DNA of 64,000 nucleotides from Gnetum montanum (GCA_015680685.1 MNCI01009404.1:442629-506628); one strand, 5' to 3'. Shown: positions 1 to 11,270, counted from the stretch's first letter. Notes: generated by a model from the sequence alone, not told the origin. Translations and numbers: made by a program.

Positions 1-799
1 ATAAAATGAAAAATAAATAAAGTTGCCTATTTTGTCCTATATGGCATAGAAATTTAATGAATATTACATGGCTTTTGTTCCTATGTTACAAAAAATTCTA
101 ACTTGTCTTCTCTTGAACTTTTGACTTTGGATTTTGTCTTCATGCTTTCATCTCATTTTGCTAAACTTCCATATGTAAATAAGGCCTTCATTTACCTTGA
201 ATTTTGGTTTATTATATTCATGTAGATCACAACATGGGCAAGTAATTTGTGTAAAGGACAATGAGTCCAAGTGCATGCTAAATATAATAAAAGCAGTAGC
301 CAATGGACCACAAGAAACCAATTATTACAACTAATGAAACTAACAGAGTGAACATGTATTAGTCTTGATCTCTTCTTCCATGTAAAATAGAGTGCACTCA
401 ATCTATCAAAATACAAACCCAAAAGATTAAAATAATACAAGCTAAGTAAATGTAAAATTTAAGGCTTCTTCATCAAATGCCCTACGAATGGAAATCTAAC
501 AAAAATGATACTCTACATATTCTTGCAAACTAAGCTTGGGAATCTTGGAAAACCATCCCTACCCAAGTAGCTAATATCATAGTTGATTCAGACGTTGAAT
601 GCATGAATCATCAACTCTGCAAAGCACCTATATTGAAAACTACTATTACAGTAGTCATCAATACTAAAACAAACTGAAAATAAAAAAGCATAATAATAAT
701 GATGAATTTGGACAATCCATCAGATTTGCAAAATCTTTAAAAGAAAGACAAGTGAAAAAGGAAATTTAAGTGCCAACTACTGCAAAACATCATACTCAA
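1..799. other. AT-rich stretch without a gene
   Basis: No reading frame with recognisable content, no RNA gene and no repeat structure was seen. The short open frames here have the composition of random AT-rich DNA. It is probably old decayed repeat or intron sequence to the left of the LINE. Confidence 0.5.
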
Positions 800-812
800 T
801 GCTAAGATTCTC

Positions 813-1049
813 ATGAAATATGAGGTTCTAGTTCAGGGTCACAAACAGCATGCTTCTGATCATCACGCCTTGGTTTGCTTAGTTCTTCCCCCTTGGAGGC
901 CTCCCCGAACCCTGTTTCAATTTGAACAAACCTGGATTTTCAAGGGGTGGTTATGCAAGTTGGTTGAAGAAATTTGGGCCACATACCCTTCATCTCACAA
1001 TGATCCTAGGGATTTCCTCAAGCAGGGGCTTACCTATCTCAAAAAATAG
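813..1049 (+). pseudogene. LINE endonuclease C-terminal remnant
   Basis: The frame contains SDHHALVCLVLPPW followed by FQFEQTW. This matches the end of the APE-type endonuclease of plant LINEs, where a SDH motif is followed by a hydrophobic strand and then the F-x-F-E-x-x-W linker. Only about 78 codons remain. The catalytic N-terminal parts of the domain are absent upstream, which sets the truncation point of the element. Confidence 0.65.
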
Positions 1050-1490
1050 ATTAAAAGCCTACAAGTAGCTCAGAAGTATTCATTCCAAGGAACCTGAACT
1101 GTACTCCAACAACAATTGTATGAGGTTCAATCTAGGCAGGAAAACAGGGAGTGCTTAAAGGAGGAATAGCATAATTTGCTACTGGAGCTCTAGAATTTAG
1201 CTGAAGATAAACAATATTGGAAGGAAAGATCTAATGTGTGATGGCTTAAGGAGGGAGACAGGAGTAGCTGGTTCTTTTTTGCTACAGCTAAAGCAAACAA
1301 TCATAGCAAGAAAATTAACAATATTTTCCGAGAACAAACCTACTTATATGAGCCTAAACACATTGCACAAGAGATGCAAAATTATTGGGCCGAGGTTTGG
1401 TCTAGGGGAGATTCCTTCCCTGTCTCCCTTCCAATCTGAAAAGTCATTAATGATGCTAACAATGCACCCCTTATTGCCCCTATTTCCAGC

Positions 1491-2470
1491 ATGGAGGTCT
1501 TCCCTACTGTGTCCTCTCTCAAGGCTACCAGAGCCCTTGGCGCTGATGGCTGGCCCATCGAATTCTTCCAAGATTTTTTTGATGTTCTAGCACAGAATAT
1601 GTTAGATGCCTTTAATCTAATGTTAAATGGAGGCAAGTTTGATAGGAGATCAACTACTCCCGAATTGTCTTGCTGCCCAAGGTTCCTAATCCAACCCTAT
1701 TGGCCCATTACAGACAAATTGGTGTCTATAATACCTTGGTCAGAATTTTCATAAAGATTATGGTTTGTCATCTTCAGCCTCTAATGCCAACCCTAGTGGG
1801 CCCTCACCATGTGGGATTTGTGATGGGAGGGTTTGTTCATGACCAAATTATCTTATTACAAGAAGTTATGCACACCATCCAACAAGCCAAATTCCCCGAT
1901 ATGTGAATTAAGCTCAAGATTGCCAAAGCTTATGATACAATCCAATGGAATGCCCTTCGGGATGTCATGCTTAGGAAAGGGATTCACCTACATTTTGTAG
2001 ATCTTTGCATTAATCTTCAATAGACAAGTGCATACTCCTTTGATCTGTTCAAACATCTTTGGGAATTTTCCTCCCCCACTAGGGGGTTACAACAAGGTGA
2101 TCCTTTATCTCCTTACCTTTTTATTATTGTCATGGATACCATGAAATCTTACTGTAGGGAGGCGGGGGTCAGAGGGTTGAACATTGAAGGCACTACTTGC
2201 ATCATAGAGCACTATGCTAACGATACTATACTTATGACCTAGACAGTTGTGCCTCAAGCCTTAGCAATCAATTGAGCCCTAGATCGTATGGCTCAAGAAA
2301 TTGGTCTACAACCAAATCGAGAGAAGTTAGCCGTGCATTTCTTCCACACTGAAGAACCAATTCGGTGGCAGGTGTGTCAATCCCTAGGGATCTTGTCAAG
2401 TACAGGGAATGATTCCTCTTTGGGTATTACTATGTTTCCTAGAACAAATTGTCAACTTAGACTCACCTAA
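1491..2470 (+). pseudogene. LINE reverse transcriptase, frameshifted
   Basis: Three frames together give a plant LINE reverse transcriptase. 1491-1670 has ALGADGWPIEFFQ, the usual A-x-G-P-D-G-x-P-x-E-F motif with P changed to A. 1670-1906 has NPTLLAHYRQI and VGFVMGGFVHDQI. About 2078-2135 reads TRGLQQGDPLSPYLFIIVMD, motif B of LINE RT. The active-site box at 2213-2224 reads YAND rather than YADD, so a catalytic aspartate is lost. Stops at 1905, near 2020 and near 2240 break the frame. LINE-type RT is certain; activity is excluded. Confidence 0.9.
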
Positions 2471-3036
2471 TCCAACATTTATAGTCCCAGATGGGGCACT
2501 AGACTGCTAGATTTCTGACACAAAAAGATAAGCTCCTTCTAGCTACCTCTATCCTATTAGCAATCTCCTGCTATATGGCTTTAGTTGCTACCCCACCCAT
2601 GGGGATGATTAATAGAGTCAACTAGATCAACAAAAATTTTGTCTAGTCCAAGGCAAAGAAGGTAATCAGATACACTTGGTCTGTTGGGACACAGTGGCCA
2701 GGACCAAGCTTGTAGGGGGTCTAGGTGTGTCAAAATTTGAAGTTGTCCTCCTTATAGGACATCCAAATGTCATTAATCAACTTGTGCAAGACCATGGAAG
2801 TAGATCACAATGGGCACACATTATAACGACCAAGTACATACCTTGGGTGGCAACATCTGAGGACTTGTATATCTAGTGGAACATTTACGCCCATGCTCAC
2901 AAACTTGTACAAGAGAGGACGATGGGGCTACATCCCACAAAATTGGTCAAATTCAAATATCCTGCACAGGGTAGCTTGCAGCACATGTGGAACAAGTGAT
3001 TACCCAAAAAACTTAAATGTTTTTCCTAGCTCTTAA

Positions 3037-3312
3037 TTCATGGCACACTGTTGGTTCAAACAGGGCTCAAGGCATAGGGGGTTATTAATATTCTATGGCA
3101 CATGCAGGGAGTTTGCATCCCACCTCTTCCTACACTATCCATACGTTGTTGTTGTGTGGGCGATTGTGGGTATTCGTCCTTCCCTGCAGGCTTCTAGCAA
3201 CTCCTTTGGTGTGGCAGTGCTATGGAATACTTGGAAGGCCCAAAATGCAAAAATCTTCAAAGTTGCGCCACTTATCTCCTTGCACGTAGATTGTGGGCTA
3301 AAGTCACCATAG
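3037..3312 (+). pseudogene. LINE C-terminal Zn-binding-like region
   Basis: The reading contains ASHLFLHYPYVVVVW and, further on, VLWNTWKAQNAKIF. This is the pattern of the region after plant LINE RT, usually C-x-x-C then E-x-x-x-H-L-F-x-x-C-x-x-x-x-x-x-W, followed by the W-x-x-W-K-x-R-N-x-x-x-F stretch. The cysteines are mostly replaced. The same segment with few differences occurs from 14870. Confidence 0.7.
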
Positions 3313-3838
3313 TCATGGGTGTCACTCCAACTTACGAACCTAAGGCAAAGGAGTTTAGCTAGAATCAGGAGCTGTGGGAAACAATGACATGAATGGGATG
3401 GGTAGACCTCTTACCATTGCTCATGGGCAAACCAAAGCTGCCAAATGCAAGCTTCTACAAGCAATGGTGGGGGGACTCCACAACTTTTCACAGGGGACTC
3501 CACAACTTTTCGCAGGGTTCACATCAATCTGACCAAGGCAACTCTCATAGACTACGTGGGGGTGCTAGCGATGGGTGAGGTCATGCTACCATCCAAAAAC
3601 TACCAATGGGCAAGCCCCATGGTCCACGTTGCCTCCTCTATGGCAAGCGGTAGCTGAGCTCATAGATTGCTACTTTGTGCAGTCAAGAAACATTTGGACA
3701 CTGCAAAGGGCTCAATTCACCTTTCTACAGTGCATGTGAACAACTCAACCAATAAACAGTCCCAAATTCTTTCTAGTGTCACTGCACCATGAGCGAAAGG
3801 GGTAGCATTTTGGCCTCATTCTGCTGCTTTGGAAGGCC

Positions 3839-4693
3839 ATGCAGCCCTTGACACCGTTGACCCGAACTATGCAATTTATGTGCATGTACAGTAGGCAGCG
3901 TCTGGTTGAGGGGGCCTCATCTTCTTCGACCCCTACACAGGGGGTTTCTGGTGAGTCCTCCTCTACAACCACCCCCCTCCTCCCCCACCCCACCCCCCCT
4001 CCCCGGGATGCAAACAAGCTGCCACTAGAGCTTAAAACCTTACATCAAGAGATGCAAGCTAACTTTGAGGAGAAACTCTATCAAACAATGGCATATACCA
4101 AGGCCAGGATGCAGGAGAAGGAGTGAGTATGATGGGAGGCGATGCTTGTACAGCAAGCCCTAGACATTTAGGCCAAGGTGTAGGCAAAACACCTTAGAAA
4201 AAGTAGCACGAACAACAAGAACAACGAGATGCCACCATGTGGCAAGAAACGGAAGAGGAGCTAAGGAGGCAAAACTAAGTTGAGATTCTTAGGAAAGAGG
4301 AACAAAAAAATGATCCAAGCAGAAGCAACCGAGGAACAAAGGGTTGGGGCTCTCTTAGAAGAGCAACAGATGAATGCCCATTTGGACTAAGCCCACAAGT
4401 CGGATGTTAGGCGTTGGCTCCAAGAAGGGTGTTGTCCCTATGTGATTATGAATATCAATAGAAGCATGGCATGGATAGTTTTGCACCGCTGCATCTATTT
4501 TGTTGCTTTAGAATTTCACCCTGACAAGATGAAGAACAACCCTCCTAAGGAAAGGCAAAGCATGGAATAGGAGTACCTAAAGTTCCAAGAGGCTACTACC
4601 TTTATGACCTCCCAGCACCAACAGGAGATCCTAGATAGGGTCCACTCTAGGGTGCAACCTAGGTGTGCCTATTCCCGATTGCCCCACCATAAT
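3839..4693 (+). pseudogene. Coiled-coil reading frame with J-domain-like end, LINE 3' part
   Basis: One frame runs about 285 codons with scattered TAG, TGA and TAA stops that sit where Gln or Arg is expected. It starts with a Ser/Thr/Pro-rich stretch (about 3900-4015), continues with a Gln/Glu/Lys-rich helical stretch (about 4020-4390) and ends with a segment around HPD at 4517-4525. The end looks like the second half of a DnaJ J domain: ALEFHPDK, a Pro/Lys loop, then YLKFQEA and EILDR. Whether this is a captured J domain or convergence is not settled. The same frame recurs, more decayed, at 15660-16440 with the HPD kept at 16299-16307. Confidence 0.5.
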
Positions 4694-5060
4694 TGAGGGG
4701 CCACTGTTGCTTGTGATTGGCTCTTTGTTCTCTTGTTAGGGCCCTATGTTGTTTGTGTCTGGTTTTGGTCTTTCTCTATTCTAACTAGTCTTCTAGCAAT
4801 CCCAAAAGCATAGGTCATTTTGTGATGAGCACCACTTAAGTGGGCCATTCTGCTTTTCTGATTGTGCATTTTCTGTTTTGCAGTTACGAAAGGTAGTTTT
4901 CCTTGTTTTTATGGCCTACTATCTTCTGGGCGTGTTTCTCCCAGGGGGTGTTTCTCCCCTATTTTCTGGATTTTGGCCTGTTTGGGCGGGGGATGGTCTT
5001 CTGACCCTGCCATCTTGATTGTACATATTTTCCTTATTTAATCTAACCCAACCTTTTTCC

Positions 5061-5074
5061 AAAGAAAAAAAAAA
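5061..5074 (+). other. LINE poly(A) tail
   Basis: An A-run with one G follows a TTTTTCC tail sequence typical of plant LINE 3' ends. It marks the 3' end of the element at 800-5074. Confidence 0.7.
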
Positions 5075-5119
5075 CATACTACTCCAAATACCCTATGCAC
5101 CATCATCACTACCTTTGTA

Positions 5120-5457
5120 GGACAACCCAGCTAACCATCAAACCAAAAGTCATGAAATGGTTTAAACCACCAACTAACCAGCAAACCAAAACCCATGACT
5201 TGGTTTAAACCATGAATCTTGATACATTTAACCACCTAGCAGTGCAGGGTAATAAACACGCCCAACAGTCTCCCTCTTCATCAACATGCTAGATGCACAA
5301 CAAAGCATCTAGATAGATTCAAACCCACAACTATAACTATTATACCAAACTATGACAGCCCAGCTAACCATCATCCTAAAAGCCATGACTTGGTTTAAAA
5401 TATGACTCCTGATATATTTAACCACCTCATGGTGCAAGGTAATAAACACACCCAACA
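5120..5457 (-). mobile_element. TRIM-like miniature LTR element
   Basis: Two direct repeats (5120-5267 and 5353-5457) start near TGACA/GGACA and both end in GCCCAACA or ACCCAACA. Read on the minus strand they begin TGTTGGG, a usual LTR start. The 85-bp internal part has both priming signals. Next to the right repeat is a site whose complement reads TGGTATAATAGT (5336-5347), 9 of 12 matching the initiator tRNA-Met site TGGTATCAGAGC. Next to the left repeat is a purine tract GAAGAGGGAGAC on the minus strand (5268-5279). The left repeat is longer because of an internal ~45-bp duplication (CAGCTAACCATCA / CAACTAACCAGCA). There is no coding capacity, which fits a terminal-repeat retrotransposon in miniature. 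No matching target duplication was seen. Confidence 0.6.
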
Positions 5458-6294
5458 ATTTATCCCATGAAATTGGGGTGATATGTTAGGTAACAAAGCT
5501 GATTTGATGATCGTTTTTATAACCAGTCATTAGCTGATACCAACCTGAAAGTATACTTTAATAATGATCCCCGGTGACATAGGTGGCCTTGAACCATGTC
5601 AAGGTTCAACCATCAGCTCTAATTGCTTTACGAGATTTAACAAAGCAAATAATAATAAAAAATCTTCGAATAAGTAACCATGTTATGAAAATATACAACA
5701 CCTTTGATTTATTTTCAAGACCATTAACCCTGCTTGGGAACTCATGAATGCCTATGTGGAAAACACCAGAGAAACTAAGGAATCTGCTGTCATCAAGAAT
5801 GTGTCAAATCATCATATCCATAAAAACAAAACAAAATGAAACAAAGAAAGGATAAGTAATGTCTGTGCAATGTTTGAAGCTTCAATAGATGGCAGGGTTG
5901 AATGGATTAGGTAATTCTAACGAATCAAAATGTGAAGGGAAAGATGAAAGCTAGGATTTCGAGAAGACCTAATACCTGCAATTCTCCTCTGGCATGGTTT
6001 CTTCAGTCACATAAGGTTACAAAATTAATGCAGCTTTATTTTGTTATATTACCATGTTTGACTGTTATATTGCCATGTTTGACTGAAGGGCTTTTTGCAA
6101 GTTCTTGAATTCTTTATTTAGTTATAGGTAGATCTAGATATTTCCCTATACTTAGCACTGCTTAAATCAGCATTGTTAGACCCTAGATTGTGCTATCGGT
6201 ACGTAACCTGCACAAAATAAATAGTCTCACCTTATATATTTGAAATTCTATTTTAATAAAGCTACATAGATAGGCGTTGAAAAATACAAGGTAC
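5458..6294. other. Non-coding DNA 3' of the GET4-like exon 2
   Basis: No exon, RNA gene or repeat was recognised. If the GET4-like gene at 6295-7051 is intact, this and the DNA further left would be its second intron. I looked for the next conserved part of GET4 (the SEALDIL region) and did not find it. Confidence 0.4.
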
Positions 6295-7051
6295 CTGGAA
6301 TGTATAGACTTGTACATTTGTTGAGCTTCATAATATTTACCTTCTTGCACAACTTTTTCTAGCTTTTGTAAGGTCTGTATTTTGCACAATACGAGAATCA
6401 GAACCACTTATTGTGATTTTACAAGGCTAATGCAATAAACTATAAATTAAAAGTTGCAGGGCCGACTGCTTCTTTAATCAAATAGATTGCCTGTATAATC
6501 TTTGAATTGGGTGCGCATGACAAAAAGGAAATGAAATAAAAATATGATATCTAAAATCAAACAATTATGATGAAGATGTAAATTGCATAAGCGTGAGGAT
6601 AGACCCGATGTTGACAAGCAAAGTGCTAGATTGAGGAGAGAGCTTACAAGTGAAATTAAAAACTAAGATGCATACATCGAATTCGAACAAAGGCATTCCA
6701 AACGCAAAAACTATCGCATAAAATTTCAAAAACTAATTCGTGCAGCAGAACTTAAATTAGCATGCAATCTAACGCAGAAAAACGCCTTAAAAGTTTCAAT
6801 GCCGTAAAATGTAGCAAATTGGATCTGATATTTACATTTAAACGTAAAAAGGAGGAACTCGTCTTCGCAAAAAGTTTAAGCCATGAACAAACAACACTGC
6901 AAACTGTTACCGTAATACCAGCTAGAGCTATTTCAGATGTTGAAAAAAAAAGATAAATTTGCACAAAACTCATATGTTGTACTGTGCTCCATAATGCAAG
7001 TTCTAAGACAAGCTAAATTACCTTGCTAGCTGCTTCACCGGGCGTCCTCAT
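6295..7051 (-). CDS. GET4: GET4-like gene, first two exons (partial)
   Basis: GET4 is the cytosolic partner of GET5/GET3 in the pathway that hands tail-anchored proteins to the ER membrane. Exon 1 (7051 down to 7022) starts at the first ATG after an in-frame stop, codes MRTPGEAASK and ends at a GTAATT donor. Exon 2 (6374 down to 6295, 80 nt) follows an ACAG acceptor, codes LEKVVQEGKYYEAQQMYKSI and nearby residues, and ends at a GTACCT donor after CATTCCAG. The phase fits: exon 1 ends on a full codon and exon 2 leaves two bases. The block LEKVV-EG-YY-AQQMYKSI is the N-terminal helical repeat of plant GET4. No frame damage is visible, unlike all neighbours. Later exons are not visible down to position 1, so the gene either has a very long second intron or is a truncated copy. 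Confidence 0.75.
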
Positions 7052-7300
7052 CCTGTTCGTCTTCAGGTTCTCCGACAAAATGATGAATTGATGGCCGACT
7101 TTAAACGAAGCCTAATGAACAAGGTTTCACTGAAATCGCTTTTGAGGTGCGTCTCGTTGGCAAATACAGAGTTGCATTGAAGCGTTCGTGGGTCGCCTTG
7201 CGTGATACATGATTTTCCTCTCGCTGCTGCTTGGGAAGGGACGTCCGAACGAACCTGAATACACTTGTTTTGTTTCACTTTAGTATTATTTGTTTTTTAA
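7052..7300 (-). promoter_or_regulatory. Putative 5' region of the GET4-like gene
   Basis: This stretch is clearly richer in G+C and CpG than its surroundings, ends sharply at an A/T-rich tract near 7300 and lies directly upstream of the first GET4 ATG. An in-frame TAG precedes the ATG. It is probably the 5' UTR and core promoter; no clear TATA box was identified. Confidence 0.4.
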
Positions 7301-7639
7301 AAAAAAAACAAAAACGAATTCTAAGACGGAAAGCACGTTCATTAAATTTAAATGATGTTCTAGTTTAGCTATATGTTTATAATATATATTTATTATTTGG
7401 TCAAGAGAATTTTCTATATTTTTTAAATAAATAAAATTACCAATTAGATCAATGAGAGTTAGTTTTCATATTAAAAACGAAAACCAAAATTAGTGTATAG
7501 TTATTCAATGATAATTGTCATTGAAATATTGATCTCTTCACCTAGCTTTATAACCAAAATTATTTATTTTTGGGGTTGGGAAAATAAAATAATAATTCCC
7601 ATGAAAAAGTTCATAGTCAATAAAAATATTTTACCATGA

Positions 7640-8390
7640 CTTAGAAGTACTATCTTGGACGAGTTGGTAGGTGGCCTCTTGGCCAAAAATGAGGGTTGTG
7701 TCTATACCATAGCTTATCATTTTCGGATTTCATCTAGATATTGCAAGCATCATTGTTGTTTGGTGTAGGTCAACACTCTTAGGAGTAAAGTTGGGAAAAT
7801 CATCATCATTATCTTAGCCTTGTCCCAACAAAATGTGGTAGGCTACATGCATTCTTTTTCGTCATTCACCTTTGTGCAAAGCTAGATGTTTGTTCATTTG
7901 CAGTTTTTTCATATCATTTTCAATCATTTTTTCCCATATCCTTTTTGGTTTTCCTTTTGGTCGCTTTCCTATAATAGTGATGTAACAACCTTTGTTTATA
8001 AGCTCATTGTGTGATTTTTTTTGCACATGTCCAAATCATCTAAACAGCCATTCTTGTAGCTTATCTAAAATAAAAGCCACTCTAAGTTTATCTCTTATAG
8101 TAACATTCAACATTCATCAAAACATTTGCATTTCTGTCACATTGATTTGTTGTTTATGCTTCTGTTGTACTACCCAATATTCAATACCATATAAGATAGC
8201 AAGCTTCATTGATGTATTTTAAAATTTCTCCTTCAATTTTATTGGTATTCTTTTATCATTTACAACACCACTAGCCTATCTCCATTTTAACCATCCTATC
8301 TCAATTCTATTTCTGGTATCTTTATCAATTTCATCATTTGATTGAGAAAAGATCAAACTGTTTGCAAGGAGAGACTTTTTAGCCTTGAAT
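7640..8390 (-). mobile_element. 3' end of an RTE-type LINE
   Basis: The minus strand reads the C-terminal part of the RTE-clade polyprotein: ILYGIEYWVVQQKH, then INVTEMQM, IRDKLRVA, DKLQE, FGHVQKK and RPKGKPKRIWE. These are the YG-x-E-x-W, E-x-x-x-L-R-W, D-K-L-x-E and F-G-H-V-Q-R-R blocks of plant RTE LINEs. The 3' non-coding part contains the family's conserved tract with CCTTGTCCCAACAAAATG on the plus strand (about 7818-7840). Several stops and frameshifts mark it as dead. The 5' part is missing. Confidence 0.85.
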
Positions 8391-8849
8391 TATCACTTCT
8401 ATTTTACTACTATTTATGCTATTATTAAAATTGCATTTTATGTACTTTTTTACCACTACTATTTATGCTATTATTAAAATTGCATTTTATTTATTTTTTC
8501 TTACTTCTAATGATTTTTAAGTCTCTTGATTTAGAGCATGTTTGCACTTCTCCATTGTAAAAACAAAACAAACCCAAAATGTAACTGTGATTATAAGCTC
8601 TTTTACACAGATAACAATTTTGTTCAATAAAATATTTAGTTTGTTGTTTGCTGTCAAATAAGATTAGGGTGAACTTTTACAGATAACCTTTTATTATTTT
8701 TTCGTAAAAATCTTTTCTTTGGCATTCCAAAGTAACTGTGCATTTTTATTCAGCAACCACAGTCTTCATTTTCTTTCACCAAACAAATTTTGAAGGTCTC
8801 AAAATGCTCCAAATTTCGCTTAGCAGTCTATCCATTTTGTCAGCAAGCA

Positions 8850-9140
8850 CCTCTTTTCACTTTTCAAATAGAATCCTATCTTGCGGCAGTTCTTCGTTTT
8901 TCCTTTTGGCAAACAAAATTTCGAAGGCTTTAAAATAATCCTATTTTATTCCATTTTTCCCTCTTTTCACTTTTTGATTTGAATAGAATCCTATCTTGTG
9001 GCAGTTCTTCATTTTTCCTTTTGGCAAACAAAATTTTAGAGGCTCCAAAATAATCCTGCTTTCTTCCATTTTTCTTACCAGCAAACAAATCTTTGCGGCT
9101 TTTGCTACCTGTCTCCCTTGCAAACAAATTTTGGAGCGTC
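8850..9140. repeat. Local ~110-bp tandem repeat, about 2.5 copies
   Basis: Copy 1 starts at 8851 and copy 2 at 8961, both with CTCTTTTCACTTTT, then AATAGAATCCTATCTTG and a TTTTGGCAAACAAAATTT core. Copy 2 has a small insertion. A partial third copy carrying CAAACAAATC follows from about 9061, and weaker relatives precede 8850. No coding role is seen. Confidence 0.7.
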
Positions 9141-9426
9141 TTCCTTCCACTTGTAATATACACTTTCAAAAAAATACCAAGAAGAGTTTTCTAAAGTGAA
9201 AAAGCTTTCTAAAATCCAAGACAAACCATTTTTAACGTACAAAAGCTTGATGAAATTAAAGACACATGCCATTAATTTTTTTAGTAAAATAAAATATCAA
9301 ACCTTAAACCTCTTATAACTAAAATAATAATTTACCATTAAACTAACTGTTATTTGGTGAAGGTTGGTCCACTACGTTTAGTTTCTGTTTGTGTTAGTAA
9401 ATATTACTGCCAACAAACACTCATTG

Positions 9427-9700
9427 GGGTAGCAATGGTTTGGGTAGGAGTAATTGTGCAACATCTCAATGAAAACCAAAAAACATAAGCTATAATTTAG
9501 ATTAGATCTAGATGAAAACTAGAAAATATAAGCTCCTTCCTTTCTTTCTTTCTTTTTCTTTTTTGGGTAGCAATGGTTTGGATAGGAGTAACACATCTTG
9601 ATGAAAACTAGAAAAGATGAGATACAATTTAGATTAGATCTTGATGAAAACTAGAAAAGATAATATTCTTTCTTTCTTTTTTGTTTTTGCTTGCTTTTTT
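9427..9700. repeat. ~140-bp direct duplication
   Basis: GGGTAGCAATGGTTTGG recurs at 9427 and 9567. Both copies continue through TAGATTAGATCT and GATGAAAACTAGAAAA and end in a CTTTCTTTC run. The second copy is slightly shorter. This is a simple tandem duplication of unknown origin. Confidence 0.7.
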
Positions 9701-10652
9701 TTTCTTTGATATCAAAAATTGAAAGAATGACTACAACTACACCCCAAGATATATAGCTACAAAGGAATATAATGATGCCTCAAGTGTGATTTGAATTAGC
9801 AACTACTTGGCTAACAAGATAATGAGCTAACTACTCAAGCAACCTATGATTGGGGATAGCCTACAATTTAGATTACTAATGAATCATGTCAATTGCTAAG
9901 TCAACAGGCATGCATTGATGCAATGTCATGTCAAGCCTATATAAATGTATGTAGGAACTCTTTAGAATATTTTCTAAGTGTTTGTAGTAGGAACTCAAAT
10001 AATTGTACAGATCTTTATTCAAGCATCTTGTACCTGAATACATTGATGTGACCCGCAATAAAGATGAGATTCTTAACATTCGTTGCAACACTTGGAATAG
10101 CTTAATATTTCTTACTTGCACTTTATTATTAATGCACTTTATATTCTTGTTTTAATTAATTGTTGTCTTTAATAATGAACATATAAGTATAACCACTTCG
10201 ATCATATCGTTTAACACTTGGTAATCCTAGCAATGATAATTTGATATGCCTAGTAATTAGCACTTAGTAACCCAGTAGCGTTGATGCAAGTTTAGGATAT
10301 GTATGGAAAGTGGGCCTGGATACTTATGTTAGGATAGTTAGCCTTAGGACTATTAAACAACTATATTAGTTAATTGCCAACCATCTATCTCCTTACCCAT
10401 ACTTAGATTAAATATAAATATAAATAAATATCATATTCCTTAGCTCGCACTTAACCATACCCACAAGAATACACAAGTGAGAGTTAAGAAAACAATGATT
10501 GTAATTCCCCCAAGTTACCATCTTTGTCTATAAGCACACTTAGGAGCTAAGTCCATGAAATTTGACTAGATAGCTAGTGCACTCTAGTGATTCATATGTG
10601 ATGAGTGGCGAGGTACCCCTACACTCAACCATACGAAATGAGCGTAGCATGC

Positions 10653-10761
10653 GCGATACAGTCGAACTCCGCGGACTAAGTGCCTACATGCCCCATGGAA
10701 CACTTGNGCGATACAGTCGAACTCCGCAGACTAAGTGCCTACATGCCCCATGGAACACTTG
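10653..10761. repeat. 55-bp duplication around a single undetermined base
   Basis: GCGATACAGTCGAACTCCGC starts at 10653 and again at 10708; the copies differ at one visible position (CGG/CAG). An N at 10707 lies exactly at the junction. Related LTR K shows no sign of the duplication. Because the N marks the joint, an assembly overlap artefact is as likely as a real duplication. Confidence 0.7.
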
Positions 10762-11095
10762 GGGTTAATCATTCATTGTCTTCCTAGACTTACTTGTAAT
10801 TGTCACGGTGTATGGTTAAGTAAGTCCGAGGTATATGATTTTTATAGTTTTTTATGTTTTATCTCTCATGCTAACAAGGTGAAGGGTTGAGAAACTAATG
10901 ACTAACTCTAACTAATGAACTAAGTCAAAATTACCTAGCGTTAGCATCCATTCCCACTTACCGTACACACCCTGAACCGATGCAATCGTGGCTACCAAAC
11001 GCTAATCATTGCTGGGATCACCACGCGTAACGCACGTGCTCGAAGTGGTCGTACTAAGGCACTTAACTAGGAGGAAAGGGTTGAGAGAACTAATT

Positions 11096-11270
11096 TAGCC
11101 TAAGTGCGATGAGTAGCCGATTCCTTAATTATCCGTACACATCCTTAAATGCTTGTAATCAAGTCATACTCATTCCGCGTTTCTAGCCTAAGTGCGATGA
11201 GCATCTGTTCCTTGATTATCCGTACACATCCTTAAATGCTCGTAATCAAGTCGTACTCATTCTGCATTAC
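11096..11270. repeat. 88-bp tandem duplication inside LTR E
   Basis: TAGCCTAAGTGCGATGAG starts at 11096 and 11184. Both copies continue through TTATCCGTACACATCC and GTAATCAAGTC to ACTCATTC. A more diverged version of the same block lies upstream (about 10935-11070), so the LTR has grown by repeated duplication of one segment. Confidence 0.75.

Larger units (their letters stand above)
800..5074 (+). mobile_element. Degraded 5'-truncated plant LINE (copy 1)
   Basis: A non-LTR retrotransposon read left to right: the end of an endonuclease domain, a reverse transcriptase, a C-terminal Zn-knuckle-like region, a further coiled-coil frame and a 3' tail ending in poly(A) at about 5061-5074. The start is approximate: the endonuclease is only present from its C-terminal end, as in 5' truncation during target-primed reverse transcription. 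The frame shifts several times and carries many stops, so the element is dead. The segment from 3037 to about 4830 recurs at 14870-16640. I could not find a clean target-site duplication. Confidence 0.85.
8391..9876. other. Non-coding AT-rich DNA with local repeats
   Basis: Apart from the two local repeat blocks annotated separately, no gene or element was recognised. Short pyrimidine-rich runs occur around 9537-9560 and 9662-9705. Confidence 0.5.

Noticed and set aside
5960-6005. Possible third GET4 exon starting TATGTGACTG on the minus strand
   Set aside because: The following residues do not match the conserved GET4 helices and there is no AG acceptor at the right place.
8930-9169. Overlapping Lys-rich minus-strand frames
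   Set aside because: They arise from the 110-bp tandem repeat and have no homology or codon bias.
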